Notes: generated from the letters alone by a model not told the origin. A stretch of DNA of 64,000 nt from DATJLY01 sp963729295 (GCA_963729295.1 CAVSNJ010000026.1:124001-188000), one strand, 5' to 3'. Numbered from the stretch's first letter, positions 1 through 9,161 are shown. Translations and numbers: made by a program.

Positions 1-1
1 G

Positions 2-1087
2 CGGCGCTCGTCGCTCGAAATATCCTCGGAGATCGAATCCGTGGGCGGCCAGGTCAACGCCTACACCTCGCGCGAGCACACCGCCTATTACGCCAAGGTG
101 CTGAAGGAACATGCCGGGCTCGCGATCGACATCCTGGCCGACATCCTGCAGCACTCGGTTTTCGATGCCGGCGAATTGGAGCGCGAGCGCGCCGTGGTGT
201 TGCAGGAGATCGGCCAGGCCTACGACACGCCGGACGACATCATCTTCGACATGTTCCAGGAGCGCGCGTTTCCCGATCAGGCGATGGGCCGACCGGTGCT
301 GGGCCGCGCCGAGATCATCCGCACGATCGACCGCGACACGGTCGCGTCCTATCTGCGGCGCAACTACGCCGCGCCGAACATGATGCTGGTCGCGGCCGGC
401 AACCTCGAACATGGCGCGATCGTCGATCTGGCGCAGCGCGCCTTCGCCGAGCTCCCGGCCGAGAGCGCGGCCAAGAGCGAGCCCGCGAATTATGTCGGCG
501 GCGATGTGCGCCAGACGCGCGAGCTGGAGCAGGTGCACATTCTCCTGGGCTTCCCGGGCTTCGCCTTCAGCGACCGCGATTATTACGCCGCTTCGGTGGT
601 CTCGACCGCGCTGGGCGGCGGCATGTCCTCGCGCCTCTTCCAGGAGATCCGCGAGAAGCGCGGCTTGGTCTATTCGATCTATTCCTTCACGCACTCCTAC
701 AGCGACGCCGGCATGTTCGGCGTCTATGCCGGCACCGGCGAGGACGAGGCGGCCGAGCTGATGCCGGCGCTGTGCGCCGAGCTGCGCCGGCTCGAGGACG
801 GCTTGGCGCCGGCCGAGCTCGAGCGCGCACGCGCGCAGTTGAAGGCCGGGCTCCTCATGTCGCTCGAAGGCACGACCGCACGCTGCGAGCAGCAGGCGGC
901 GCACATGCTGGTGTTCGGCCGCCCGCTCGACATGCAGGAGCTGATCCAGCGCATCGAGGAAGTCGACGAGGACGCGGTCCGGCGCGTGGCGCGGCGCATC
1001 TTCTCGGCGCCGCCGACCGTGACCGCGCTCGGCCCGGTCGCGCGGATCGAGGATTACGGCCGGCTTGTCGAGGACCTTCGGGCCTGA
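2..1087 (+). CDS. M16-family zinc peptidase, C-terminal part (5' end outside window)
   Basis: The gene enters the window already open; codons run in frame from base 2 to a TGA at 1085-1087. It is the bulk of an M16 (pitrilysin / mitochondrial processing peptidase-like) protease. The visible part has the third zinc-ligand region (ERERAVVLQEI) and the C-lobe motif GGGMSSRLFQEIREKRGLVY, whose Arg/Tyr pair binds substrate in this family. The HxxEH zinc site must lie upstream of the window, so activity cannot be judged. Such single-domain M16 proteins are usually about 420 residues. The next gene, a GNAT acetyltransferase, follows at once and is probably cotranscribed. Confidence 0.93.
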   Translation, partial: RRSSLEISSEIESVGGQVNAYTSREHTAYYAKVLKEHAGLAIDILADILQHSVFDAGELERERAVVLQEIGQAYDTPDDIIFDMFQERAFPDQAMGRPVLGRAEIIRTIDRDTVASYLRRNYAAPNMMLVAAGNLEHGAIVDLAQRAFAELPAESAAKSEPANYVGGDVRQTRELEQVHILLGFPGFAFSDRDYYAASVVSTALGGGMSSRLFQEIREKRGLVYSIYSFTHSYSDAGMFGVYAGTGEDEAAELMPALCAELRRLEDGLAPAELERARAQLKAGLLMSLEGTTARCEQQAAHMLVFGRPLDMQELIQRIEEVDEDAVRRVARRIFSAPPTVTALGPVARIEDYGRLVEDLRA

Positions 1088-1100
1088 AATAACAGTGCCG

Positions 1101-1691
1101 ATGGCCCTGCGCATTCTCGGCACCGCTCCCCCCGCCTTTCGTCTGGCCGCCCAGCGCGCGCTGCTGCGCCCGCCCGAGCGGCGCGACTGGCGAGCCTGGG
1201 CGCAGCTCCGCGGCGATTCGCGCGCGTTCCTGACGCCGTGGGAGCCGACCTGGTCGGCCAACTCGCTGACGCGCTCCGCCTTCTACCGGCGCCTCCAGCG
1301 CTACGGCGCCGATTGGCGCCAGGATCTGGGCTACAGTTTTTTGCTGCTCCGGCTCGAGGACGATGCGCTGTTGGGCGGCATCGGCCTCACCAACGTGCGC
1401 CGCGGCGTCGCCGAAAGCGCGAGCCTCGGCTATTGGGTGGGCGAGGCCTTCGCGCGCCAGGGCTACATGAGCGAGGGCTTGCAGCTCGTCCTCAATTTCG
1501 CGTTCCAGCGCGCGCGGCTCCATCGCGTCGAGGCGGCGTGCCTGCCGCACAACGCGGCAAGCCGGGGCCTGCTCTTGAAAAGCGGCTTCCGCGAGGAAGG
1601 CTACGCGCGCGGATATCTGTGCATCGACGGGCGCTGGCAGGACCACGTGCTGTTCGCGATCCTGCGCGAAGAGTGGACGCCGCAGCGCTAG
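1101..1691 (+). CDS. GNAT N-acetyltransferase, RimJ/RimL type
   Basis: This 196-residue acetyltransferase resembles the ribosomal-protein-alanine N-acetyltransferase group. It has the N-terminal RPPERRDW segment typical of RimJ-like proteins, a GYWVGEAFARQGYMSEG stretch carrying the acetyl-CoA pyrophosphate loop, and the HRVEAACLPHNAASRGLLLKSGF region that forms the last strand and helix of the fold. I chose ATG 1101; an in-frame GTG at 1095 and a TTG at 1065, inside the peptidase gene, are alternatives. The substrate could be a ribosomal protein N terminus, but RimJ-like proteins also modify other amines, so only the family is secure. Confidence 0.88.
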   Translation: MALRILGTAPPAFRLAAQRALLRPPERRDWRAWAQLRGDSRAFLTPWEPTWSANSLTRSAFYRRLQRYGADWRQDLGYSFLLLRLEDDALLGGIGLTNVRRGVAESASLGYWVGEAFARQGYMSEGLQLVLNFAFQRARLHRVEAACLPHNAASRGLLLKSGFREEGYARGYLCIDGRWQDHVLFAILREEWTPQR

Positions 1692-2984
1692 CTAGAACCC
1701 GACCGCCGTCGCCGGATTGTCGAACTTGGCGCCGTCGAGCTTGGCGCCGCGGAAGCGCGTGCCGTCGAGCTTCGCGTCGCGGAAGTCCGCGCCCTCGAGC
1801 TTGGCGTCGGTGAAATCGACGCCCATGAGCCGCGCGCCGGTCAGATCGGCGCCGCGCAGATCGGCGTCGGCGAAGGTGGCGTGGGCGCAGTTGGCGGAGA
1901 GGTCGCGCTCGGTCGCGCCGACCTTGCGCAAGGCGCCGAGCTGGACGTCGCGCAAATCGGCGTTGGCGAGGACGGCGCGGGAGAGATTGATGCCGCGCAG
2001 GTCGGCGCCGCGGAGATCGGCGCCGGTGAGATCGACCGCCGTCGCGTCGGCGGCGGCGAGGTTTGCGGTGCGCAGCTTCGCGCCGCGCAGATTCGCTTCG
2101 GCGAGCACCGCCATGGCGAGATTGGCGCCGCTCCAGTCGCACCCGGCGAGATCGCGCCGCTGAAACTCCGCGCGCACCCCCGAAGCGCCGCGGCTTTCGA
2201 GCCACAGCGCATGCTGCGCCAGCGCCTTCGCCGCGTCCTCGACGCTGAGCGGCGAATAGGTGTTCTGCAGCGCGCCGACGAATTCGGGCGCCTTCAACGC
2301 CCTGTCATCGACGAGCGCATGCGTGATGTCGGCATCTTTCAGCACCGCATGCTCGAATTTGACGCCCTTCAGCACCGCGCCGCGCAGGTTCGCGCCGCCC
2401 AGATTGGCGCCTTCGAGATCGGCGTTCTCGAGCATGGCGCCGGCGAAATTCGCGCCGCGCAGATCGGCATGGCGCAGGTCGGCCTCGCGCATCTCGGCGT
2501 TCGAGAAATCGGCGCGGATCATGATGGTGTTGCCGAGCCGCGTGTGCGCGAGGTTGGCGCCTTGCGCGTGGGCGGCGGAGAAATCGGTGCGGCGCGTCTC
2601 GGCGCTGACGCTCCCGCCCTCGTACAGAACCACCGCCGCCTCGCGCATGTCGGCATGCGCGAGGATGGCGCGGTCGAGCACGGCGCCGCGGAACGAGGCA
2701 CCGCGCAGGATGGCGCCGGTCAGGTCGGCGTGGATGAGATTGGCGGCCGAGAGATCGGCCGAGATGAGCGTCGCCTCGCGCAAGATCGCGCGGGCGAGAA
2801 TCGCATGCTTCAGGATCACCTTGGTGAGATCGGCGTGCGACAGGTTGCGATGGCTGAGATCCGCCGCCGTCAGGTCGCACTCGGCGAGCGTCGCCCGGCG
2901 CCCTTGCGGCTGACCGGCGAGATAGCGTTCGTGCTGCGCAACGAGTTCCTCGAGCCGCGCGCGGGGAAATTTCATGCCCGCCAT
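1692..2984 (-). CDS. Pentapeptide-repeat protein
   Basis: The 430-residue product is mostly A(D/N)Lxx pentapeptide repeats, in two blocks of about residues 40-230 and 285-425, separated by a segment containing LKAPEFVGALQNTYSPLSVEDAAKALAQH. Such repeats fold into a right-handed square beta-helix. No signal peptide or membrane segment is seen, so it is probably cytoplasmic. Known family members include gyrase-protecting DNA mimics (Qnr, MfpA), but most have no assigned role. Its stop abuts the stop of the GNAT gene, so the two genes converge with no gap. The repeat codons create long antisense open frames, which I reject as genes. Confidence 0.92.
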   Translation of the reverse strand: MAGMKFPRARLEELVAQHERYLAGQPQGRRATLAECDLTAADLSHRNLSHADLTKVILKHAILARAILREATLISADLSAANLIHADLTGAILRGASFRGAVLDRAILAHADMREAAVVLYEGGSVSAETRRTDFSAAHAQGANLAHTRLGNTIMIRADFSNAEMREADLRHADLRGANFAGAMLENADLEGANLGGANLRGAVLKGVKFEHAVLKDADITHALVDDRALKAPEFVGALQNTYSPLSVEDAAKALAQHALWLESRGASGVRAEFQRRDLAGCDWSGANLAMAVLAEANLRGAKLRTANLAAADATAVDLTGADLRGADLRGINLSRAVLANADLRDVQLGALRKVGATERDLSANCAHATFADADLRGADLTGARLMGVDFTDAKLEGADFRDAKLDGTRFRGAKLDGAKFDNPATAVGF

Positions 2985-3168
2985 GCGCGAATTTTTACCG
3001 AGAGTAGCGTTAAGGAATGGTTCAGAACGCGATGGTAGGCACCATTAAATCGATATCTTCGCCCTCCTACTTTGGGATTTCGGCCGAAAGGGCGGATTGG
3101 CGCGCGCCCGCGCCCACTCCTTTACGACCGGGGGAACCCGATCTCTCCGCCGCCCGTTTTCCACAATA

Positions 3169-3399
3169 ATGACATGGCGCGTTGGGAGTGTGCCCGGATC
3201 GCGGCCTGGTACCGCTGGCTTTCTCCGCGACCAGGTCCAACGAATGTTACATCTGGCGCACGAAACGAAGGACCCCATCCTCGCGAACGAGCTGCTCGCG
3301 CTCGCCGCCTGGATGCACGAGAAGGCGAAGGCGCTCGAAATTCCGGCCGCGCCCGACGGCGACGACACCGCCACGGCGGACGAGGGCCGCCACTCCTGA
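3169..3399 (+). CDS. Small conserved-looking helical protein
   Basis: This 76-residue frame contains RDQVQRMLHLAHETKDPILANEL and AWMHEKAKALE. Many alphaproteobacterial small proteins of unknown function share this amphipathic pattern (a leucine-rich helix, an xxDP turn, then LLxLAxxWxxxAxxLE). ATG 3169 is the likely start; in-frame upstream codons give a low-complexity Arg-rich extension, and ATG 3244 is another option. It has no signal peptide. It sits alone between the divergent pentapeptide gene and the FAH-family gene. Function is unknown. Confidence 0.55.
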   Translation: MTWRVGSVPGSRPGTAGFLRDQVQRMLHLAHETKDPILANELLALAAWMHEKAKALEIPAAPDGDDTATADEGRHS

Positions 3400-3444
3400 A
3401 ACGGCGGGGTACACCCGCCCCTCCCGTCGGCCTAAGCTTCACCC

Positions 3445-4218
3445 ATGGAAGAGCGCGCGGCGGAGTGGCTCGCGGCGCGGCGCCGCGCCGGGCAAGCGGT
3501 CGCCGACTGGCCGGCGGAGGTGAAGCCCGCATCGGAAGCGGCGGGCTATCGCGTCCAGGCGCGCGTCATGACCCTGATGCAGCCGCTCTGGGGCGCGCCC
3601 GCCGGCTGGAAGATCGGCGTCACCACGAAACCGATGCAGGATTATCTCGGCATCGCGGCGCCGATCGCGGGCCGCATGCCGGCGCTCTATCGCCGCGCGC
3701 CGGGCGCGCGCGTGCGCCACGACCAGCATTGCCGCATCGGCGTCGAGACCGAGATCGCGATGGTGTTGCGGGCGCCGCTCGAAGGCCCGGTCACGGCCGA
3801 TGCCGCGGCGCGCGCGGTGGGCGCGATCCATCCCGCGATCGAGTTGGTCGACGACCGCTATGGCGGCGACTACGGCACGCTCGGCGTCCCGGCGATCATC
3901 GCTGATTTCGCGTTCCACGCCGGCTTCGTCCTGGGCGAAGCGGTCGCGGGCTGGGAGAAGATCGAATTGGGCGCGGTGCGCGGCACGACCCGCGTCAACG
4001 GCACGGTCGCGGGCGAAGGGATGGGGCGCGACGTGATGGGCCATCCGCTGACCTCGCTGGCGTGGCTCGCCAACCGCCTCGCCGAGATGGGCGCGCGGCT
4101 CGAGCCGGGCGAGGTGGTGATGACCGGCAGCCTGCCGCTCCCCTACTGGGCCAAGGCCGGCGACCGCATCGAGTCCGAGATCGAGCGTCTCGGCAAAGTC
4201 ACGCTCGAGTTTGTATGA
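3445..4218 (+). CDS. Fumarylacetoacetate hydrolase-family enzyme (2-keto-4-pentenoate hydratase-like)
   Basis: The 257-residue protein matches the MhpD / 4-oxalocrotonate decarboxylase branch of the FAH superfamily. Features are an N-terminal helical region, APAGWKIGVTTKPMQ, the metal-binding acidic pair in GVETEIAMVL, and ELVDDRYGGDYG followed by a GxVVMTGSLPLP-like strand. In this family a divalent metal helps hydrate or decarboxylate a 2-keto-enoate made during aromatic meta-cleavage. No meta-cleavage pathway genes flank it; the nearest related gene is the Rieske oxygenase downstream on the opposite strand, so the true substrate is uncertain. Length is normal. Confidence 0.88.
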   Translation: MEERAAEWLAARRRAGQAVADWPAEVKPASEAAGYRVQARVMTLMQPLWGAPAGWKIGVTTKPMQDYLGIAAPIAGRMPALYRRAPGARVRHDQHCRIGVETEIAMVLRAPLEGPVTADAAARAVGAIHPAIELVDDRYGGDYGTLGVPAIIADFAFHAGFVLGEAVAGWEKIELGAVRGTTRVNGTVAGEGMGRDVMGHPLTSLAWLANRLAEMGARLEPGEVVMTGSLPLPYWAKAGDRIESEIERLGKVTLEFV

Positions 4219-4250
4219 GGGCAAGCCGACAATCGCCACGGAATGATTTT

Positions 4251-4337
4251 CATTCGCCACCCTCGCGAAAGCGGGGGTCCAGGGCAACGGCGCGTCGCAT
4301 GCTCCTGGGTTCCCGCGTGCGCGGGAACGGCGGATTT
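4251..4337. repeat. Intergenic palindromic repeat, family A, copy 1
   Basis: Two hairpin-forming arms, CCTCGCGAAAGCGGGGG-like and TTCCCGCGTGCGCGGGAA, flank a short GTCCAGGGCAACGGCGCGTC-type spacer. The same arrangement recurs at 14411-14495 and 23797-23875. It lies between the convergent FAH-family gene and the Rieske oxygenase gene. Repeats of this design are abundant between genes in GC-rich Alphaproteobacteria. Confidence 0.85.
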
Positions 4338-4352
4338 AGATGCCCGTAGCCG

Positions 4353-5387
4353 CTATTCCGCGGCGCGGGCGTGCTCGCCTTCGATCAGGCGCTCGACGAG
4401 ACGGCGCATGTGGACGCGGTTGGCGTCGGACGCGATGTCGGTCAGGCCCGCCTCGCCGAACTCGGAGAGGCGCTCCTGCTGCCACTCGACCATTTCCTTG
4501 TCCTCGATGAAGGTCGGCGCGATCTCGCCGAAGAGCTGCTCGGTCGCGGCGGGATCGTTCTGGCGATAGCCGTTGGCGATCGACCAGAAATAAAAGCAGC
4601 TCGTCTCGGTCTCGGGCGTCAAGCCGTGGAACAGGCGGAACTGGAACGGGCAGTCCACGGTCCCGGCCTTGGGCGAGCCGACATCGTCAGCGCCGGTCCA
4701 TTGCAGGATGGTGCCGGGCGCGACGTAGTCGAATTCCTGGAAGCGGTCGACGCGGCCGGCAAATCCGGCGGCGCGCACATAGCTCGGCGGCGGCGGCGAG
4801 TTCCTCATCCAGCGGAAGAAATGGACGCCGCGATCGGTGCGCTCGGTCTTCATCTCGGCCTCGATATGGACCGCCGGGTTGCCGCCGACCGTGCGCGCGT
4901 GGAGGTATCCCAGATGCGTCAGGTCCATGAGGTTGTCGACCATGAGCATGTAGTTGCCCTTGATCGGATAGACGTCGTGCTTGTTGGGCCATTTGCCGGG
5001 ATCGTCGTGATAGGGATAGTCGACGATGCGGGCCGGATCGGCTTTTTGCGCGGCACCCATCCAGACCCAGATCATGCGGTTCTTCTCGACCGCGGGATAA
5101 GAGCGCACGCGCGCCGTCTCGGGCACGAGCTTCTGGCCCGGCACGCGCACGCAGGTGCCCGCGCCGTCGATGATGAGGCCGTGATAGCCGCACTGGATGC
5201 CGTCCTCGACGATCGTGCCGCGCGACAACGGCGCCGAGCGATGGCAGCAGCGGTCTTCGAGCACCGCGGCGCGCCCGTCGCGGTCGCGGAACAGAACGAG
5301 CGGCTCGTTGCAGATGCGGCGCGCCACGGGCGCGGTCTTCAGTTCGTCAGACCAGGCCGCAACATACCATGCATTGCGCAGGAACAT
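4353..5387 (-). CDS. Rieske-type ring-hydroxylating oxygenase, VanA-like
   Basis: This 344-residue oxygenase component resembles vanillate O-demethylase (VanA). The Rieske [2Fe-2S] ligands are C47-x-H49 and C66-x2-H69. The mononuclear iron site is D155, H158 and H163 within DNLMDLTHLGYLH, matching VanA. Such enzymes take electrons from a ferredoxin/flavin reductase to demethylate or hydroxylate aromatic acids. No VanB-type reductase gene is adjacent, so the electron donor must be encoded elsewhere. The substrate cannot be read from sequence. The start is ATG 5387 with GGAGACGCCCC upstream. Confidence 0.9.
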   Translation of the reverse strand: MFLRNAWYVAAWSDELKTAPVARRICNEPLVLFRDRDGRAAVLEDRCCHRSAPLSRGTIVEDGIQCGYHGLIIDGAGTCVRVPGQKLVPETARVRSYPAVEKNRMIWVWMGAAQKADPARIVDYPYHDDPGKWPNKHDVYPIKGNYMLMVDNLMDLTHLGYLHARTVGGNPAVHIEAEMKTERTDRGVHFFRWMRNSPPPPSYVRAAGFAGRVDRFQEFDYVAPGTILQWTGADDVGSPKAGTVDCPFQFRLFHGLTPETETSCFYFWSIANGYRQNDPAATEQLFGEIAPTFIEDKEMVEWQQERLSEFGEAGLTDIASDANRVHMRRLVERLIEGEHARAAE

Positions 5388-5514
5388 GGGGCGTCTCCTT
5401 CCCGGCTATGGCGGCGAGGATGGCCCGGGACGGAGGCCCTGACAAGATGGCGCGCGGGCGGCGGCTTCACGCAACGTCAGCTCAGGCGTACAATCGAGCG
5501 GAGGATTGATCCCG

Positions 5515-5805
5515 ATGGCACGCATACTCGCTTTCATGTTGGCCTGCGTTTTTGCCAGCCCGGCTCTGGCCGGATCCACCATGCTGGGCAGCGGTGATGC
5601 GAACTGGTTCTATGAATGCGCCAACAGAGAGCCGATGAACATCCTGATCCTCCATCGAGATCAATCCATCACGCGATTTTCTCTGATGAAAGGTCAAACC
5701 CTGAGGACATTCGTTCATCTGGCCGACCGTGTGGCCACGCGCTGCGACTCCCGCTTCGTTCCTCTCTCCTTCTACAGTTTCGCCTACATCGTTACCGTGC
5801 CGTGA
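5515..5805 (+). CDS. Small secreted protein of unknown function
   Basis: ATG 5515 is preceded by GGAGG at 5499-5503. The 96-residue product begins MARILAFMLACVFASPALAG, a clear signal peptide with an ALA-G cleavage site. The mature part is about 75 residues with two cysteines, in YECANRE and VATRCDSR, that could form a disulfide after export. I do not recognise the family. It is separated from the divergent oxygenase gene by about 130 bases, enough to hold a promoter. Its base composition looks slightly less GC-rich than its neighbours. Confidence 0.6.
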   Translation: MARILAFMLACVFASPALAGSTMLGSGDANWFYECANREPMNILILHRDQSITRFSLMKGQTLRTFVHLADRVATRCDSRFVPLSFYSFAYIVTVP

Positions 5806-5909
5806 TCCGAGAACTGCCAAACCTCGAATAGGGATCGTTCTCGCGGCCGCGGAGCGGTCACGGCGGCGCCGATGGTTGCGCGTTTCGCGTTTGATGAGTC
5901 GACGAGGGC

Positions 5910-6491
5910 TCAGGCGTGGCCGGCGTCGCCCGAGAGGGTGAGCGGATGGACGCCGAGCTTGGCGAGCGCGCGCTGCCATTTGTCGGTCAGCACCGGGTCG
6001 AACACGATCTCTTCGTCGGGCGCGACCGTGAGCCAGCCATTCGCCTGGATCTCGGTATCGAGCTGCCCCGGCGCCCAGCCGGAATAGCCGAGCGCAAGGA
6101 AGCTTTTCTTCGGGCCCTCGCCGCGGCCGATGGTGCGCAGGATGTCGAGCGTCGCGGTGAGCGCGAAGCGGTCGCCGACGACGAGCGTGCCCGGCTCCTG
6201 ATAATCGGCCGAATGGAGCACGAAGCCGCGACCGCATTCGACCGGGCCGCCGAAATGGACGTTGCGCCGGCCGCCCAAACTCGGCGCCTCGACCTTGAGC
6301 TGGCGCAAAAGCTCGGGCAGGCTCAGCTCCTCGATCAGCTTGTTGATCACGATTCCCATGGCGCCCTCCTCGTTATGGGCGCACATCAGGATGACCGAGC
6401 GCTGGAAGCGCGGATCCTGCATTTGCGGCATGGCTACGAGGAGTTGGCCGGCCAGCGAGGTCACGAAATCCCTCCCTTTGGCGCTTGACAT
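5910..6491 (-). CDS. yqgE: YqgE/AlgH family protein
   Basis: The 193-residue protein has the UPF0301/DUF179 signature: LAGQLLVAMPQMQDPRF near the N terminus, the VILMCAHNEEGAMGIVINK strand-turn, and LGYSGWAPGQLDTEI toward the C terminus. Its length is standard. AlgH was linked to alginate regulation in Pseudomonas, but the biochemical role of the family is not established. It is transcribed divergently from the DsbD-like gene, with only 33 bases between the two starts, so their promoters must be very close or overlap. Confidence 0.93.
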   Translation of the reverse strand: MSSAKGRDFVTSLAGQLLVAMPQMQDPRFQRSVILMCAHNEEGAMGIVINKLIEELSLPELLRQLKVEAPSLGGRRNVHFGGPVECGRGFVLHSADYQEPGTLVVGDRFALTATLDILRTIGRGEGPKKSFLALGYSGWAPGQLDTEIQANGWLTVAPDEEIVFDPVLTDKWQRALAKLGVHPLTLSGDAGHA

Positions 6492-6524
6492 GGGACCGGG
6501 CGGGGCGCCTTACAAGCGCCGGCA

Positions 6525-8597
6525 ATGCTGACCCGATCGCTCCTTCCGGCGGCTCTTCTGGCGCTTGCGCTGGCAGCGCCCGCGCCCGCGCGCGCCGCGG
6601 ATGCGGCCGGCGCGTCCGACTGGTTCGCGACCGATCAGGGCAAGGTGCGGCTCGTCGCCGCCCAACCCTTCGTCGGCGATCAGCGCGAGATCGAGCTCGG
6701 CCTGCAATTCGCGCTCGCGCCTGGCTGGAAGATCTATTGGCGCTCGCCGGGCGATGCGGGCTATCCGCCGCACGTCGATTGGGCGGGCTCGCAGAATCTC
6801 GCCGCGGCCGAGATCGCGTGGCCGGCGCCGATGCGCTTTTCCGTGCTCGGGCTCGAGACCATGGGCTACGAGGGCGAGGTCGTGCTGCCGGTGCACGCAA
6901 CGCTGCAACATGCCGGCGCCGGCGCATCCTTCCACGCCGCGCTCAGCTATCTCACGTGCAGCGAGATTTGCGTCCCCTACGAGACCCGACTGACGCTCGA
7001 CCTGCCGGCCGCCGCGCCGCCGGGGCCGCCGGGCCAGGGTTTCGGCGCGCTCATCGCGCGCGCTGCCGCGCGCGTCCCGGGCGACGGTGAGAGCGCGGGA
7101 TTGGCGCTCATGGGCGCGGTGCTGCGGCCCGGCGCTCCCGCGGTGCTCGAGCTTGCCGTCAAGACCGACCGGCCGTTGGGCGCCGACGCCGACGCCTTCA
7201 TCGAGAATGGCGGGCCGGCATCCTTCGGCGCGCCCACGGCGCGCGCGGCGGGACCGAACGAGACGCTGCTGCGCTTGCCCGTGTTCGGACCGAGGTCGGC
7301 GGTGGATGGACTTGCCGGCAAAAGCCTCGCCGTGACGCTTGTCGATGGCGAGCGGGCGATGAGCGGCACCGTGGCGCCGGAGCGCGGCGCGCCGGTTGTC
7401 GACCTCACGCGGCTGGTGCCGATGCTGCTCGTGGCGCTGCTCGGCGGATTGGTTTTGAACGTGATGCCGTGCGTGCTGCCGGTGCTGTCGTTGAAACTCC
7501 TGGGCGCGATCGAGCATGGCGCACGGACGCGCCGCGCGGTGCGCGCCGGGTTCCTCGCGACCGCCGCGGGGATCCTGCTGTCCTTTGCCGCGCTCGCGGC
7601 TGCCATGATCGGCGCCAACGCGGCCGGGCTCGCGGTCGGCTGGGGCATGCAGTTCCAGTCGCCGCCCTTCCTCGCGGCGATGGCGGCGCTGCTCACGCTC
7701 TTCGCCGCCAACCTCTGGGGCCTTTACGAGATCGCGCTGCCGCGCCCCTTTGCCGCGGTGGCGGAGCGGGCGGCGCTCGGCAATGTCGCGACCGGCGCGT
7801 TCGCGACGTTGCTTGCGACACCCTGCTCGGCGCCGTTCCTCGGCACGGCGCTGGGCTTCGCGCTCGCCTCGGGCCCGATCGAGATCGCCGCCATCTTCAT
7901 GGCCTTGGGCGTGGGATTTGCCGCGCCCTATCTCGCCGTCGCCGCCGCGCCGGGGCTCGCGCGATTGCTGCCGCGGCCGGGGCACTGGATGCTGGCGGTG
8001 CGGCGCCTCCTCGGCTTCGCGCTCGCCGGCACGGCGCTGTGGCTCGTCTTCGTGCTCGCGGCGGAAAGCGGGCCGCGCACGGCCGCGGCCATCGGCGCGC
8101 TGCTGATGGCGGTGGTGCTGTCCTTCATCGCGCTGCGCGGGCTCGCGCGAGCCGGCGCGGTGGCGGCGTTCGTGGCGCTCGTGCTCGCGGCGCCCTTTGC
8201 CGCGCGCCCGCCCGAGGCGACGGAGACGGCGGGACTGTGGCGCCCGTTCGCGCCCGGATCGCTCGGCCCCCTCGTCCATGACGGGCGCGTCGTCTTCGTC
8301 GACGTCACCGCCCAATGGTGCCTCACCTGCAAGCTCAACGAGCGCCTGGTGCTCGACAACGCCGAGATCAGGCAAAAACTTGCGGCGCCGGGCGTCGTCG
8401 CCATGCGCGCCGACTGGACGCGGCCTGATCCTGCGATCGCCGATTACCTGAAGCGGTTCGGCCGCTACGGCATCCCGTTCAACGCCGTCTATGGGCCGGG
8501 CGCGCCGGCGGGCCTGGCGCTGCCGGAAATCCTCACCGAAGGCGAGGTGCGCGCGGCACTCCTGCGCGCCGCCGGGCCGGCCGATGGGCGGGGGTGA
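6525..8597 (+). CDS. dsbD: Thiol:disulfide interchange protein, DsbD/ScsB type
   Basis: This 690-residue membrane protein carries electrons from cytoplasmic thioredoxin to the periplasm. In order it has a signal peptide ending near residue 25, a periplasmic DsbD N-terminal domain (with LTCSEICVPYETRL), a CcdA-like membrane domain of about eight helices from residue 300, and a C-terminal thioredoxin domain. Cysteines for the relay are C316 (VMPCVLP), C434 (TPCSAPF) and the C599-x2-C602 pair in QWCLTCKLN. The cysteine-containing N domain is closer to ScsB than to E. coli DsbD. The neighbouring peroxiredoxin may share the thiol pathway. Confidence 0.93.
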   Translation: MLTRSLLPAALLALALAAPAPARAADAAGASDWFATDQGKVRLVAAQPFVGDQREIELGLQFALAPGWKIYWRSPGDAGYPPHVDWAGSQNLAAAEIAWPAPMRFSVLGLETMGYEGEVVLPVHATLQHAGAGASFHAALSYLTCSEICVPYETRLTLDLPAAAPPGPPGQGFGALIARAAARVPGDGESAGLALMGAVLRPGAPAVLELAVKTDRPLGADADAFIENGGPASFGAPTARAAGPNETLLRLPVFGPRSAVDGLAGKSLAVTLVDGERAMSGTVAPERGAPVVDLTRLVPMLLVALLGGLVLNVMPCVLPVLSLKLLGAIEHGARTRRAVRAGFLATAAGILLSFAALAAAMIGANAAGLAVGWGMQFQSPPFLAAMAALLTLFAANLWGLYEIALPRPFAAVAERAALGNVATGAFATLLATPCSAPFLGTALGFALASGPIEIAAIFMALGVGFAAPYLAVAAAPGLARLLPRPGHWMLAVRRLLGFALAGTALWLVFVLAAESGPRTAAAIGALLMAVVLSFIALRGLARAGAVAAFVALVLAAPFAARPPEATETAGLWRPFAPGSLGPLVHDGRVVFVDVTAQWCLTCKLNERLVLDNAEIRQKLAAPGVVAMRADWTRPDPAIADYLKRFGRYGIPFNAVYGPGAPAGLALPEILTEGEVRAALLRAAGPADGRG

Positions 8598-8655
8598 TTT
8601 TTCGCGTCCGAGCCACTAGAGTTGAGCGAGAGCCCAAACAACAAGGGGACGGCAA

Positions 8656-9138
8656 ATGGCGATCAAGGTTGGCGACAAGATTCCTGCGGCGAAGCTGCGC
8701 ATCATGTCGGCAGAGGGGCCGAAGGAAATCAGCACGGACGAGATCTTCAAGGGCAAGAAGGTGGTGCTGTTCGCAGTGCCGGGCGCATTCACGCCGACCT
8801 GCTCGGTGAAGCACCTCCCGGGCTTCGTGCAGAACGCGGCCGCGATCAAGGCGAAGGGCGTCGATACCGTCGCCTGCCTCGCGGTCAACGACGCCTTCGT
8901 CATGGGCGCCTGGGGCAAGGCGCAGGGCGCCGACGACAAGGTGATGATGCTCTCCGACGGCAACGGCACCTTCACCAAGGAGCTCGGCCTCGAGATGGAC
9001 GGCAGCGCCGTCGGGCTCGGCTCGCGCTCGCAGCGCTATGCCATGGTGGTGCAGGACGGCGTGGTGAAGACGCTCAACGTCGAGGCGCCGCGCGCCTTCG
9101 AGGTGTCGAGCGCCGAAGCGATCATGAAGGCGCTCTAA
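8656..9138 (+). CDS. Peroxiredoxin, Prx5 type
   Basis: The 160-residue enzyme reduces hydrogen peroxide and organic hydroperoxides. The peroxidatic cysteine is C49 in PGAFTPTCSVKHLPG, the canonical Prx5 motif with the catalytic threonine three residues earlier. The GxxVxxxGSRSQRYAMVVQDG region supplies the conserved arginine of the active site. Starts at ATG 8656; AACAAGGGGACGG upstream serves as the ribosome site. It lies tail-to-tail with rnhA, separated by a palindromic repeat. The thrB-rnhA-peroxiredoxin neighbourhood is common in Alphaproteobacteria. Confidence 0.94.
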   Translation: MAIKVGDKIPAAKLRIMSAEGPKEISTDEIFKGKKVVLFAVPGAFTPTCSVKHLPGFVQNAAAIKAKGVDTVACLAVNDAFVMGAWGKAQGADDKVMMLSDGNGTFTKELGLEMDGSAVGLGSRSQRYAMVVQDGVVKTLNVEAPRAFEVSSAEAIMKAL

Positions 9139-9161
9139 GGGAAGCGGCACTCTCCGTTGCG

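Noticed and set aside
1881..3038. 385-codon frame antisense to the pentapeptide gene
   Set aside because: It mirrors the repeat codons of the real gene, has repeated GAxxIG patterns with no domain, and arises from GC-biased codon use.
6510..8375. 621-codon frame antisense to the DsbD gene
   Set aside because: Arg/Glu-rich low-complexity translation without motifs; the sense strand has full DsbD motifs.
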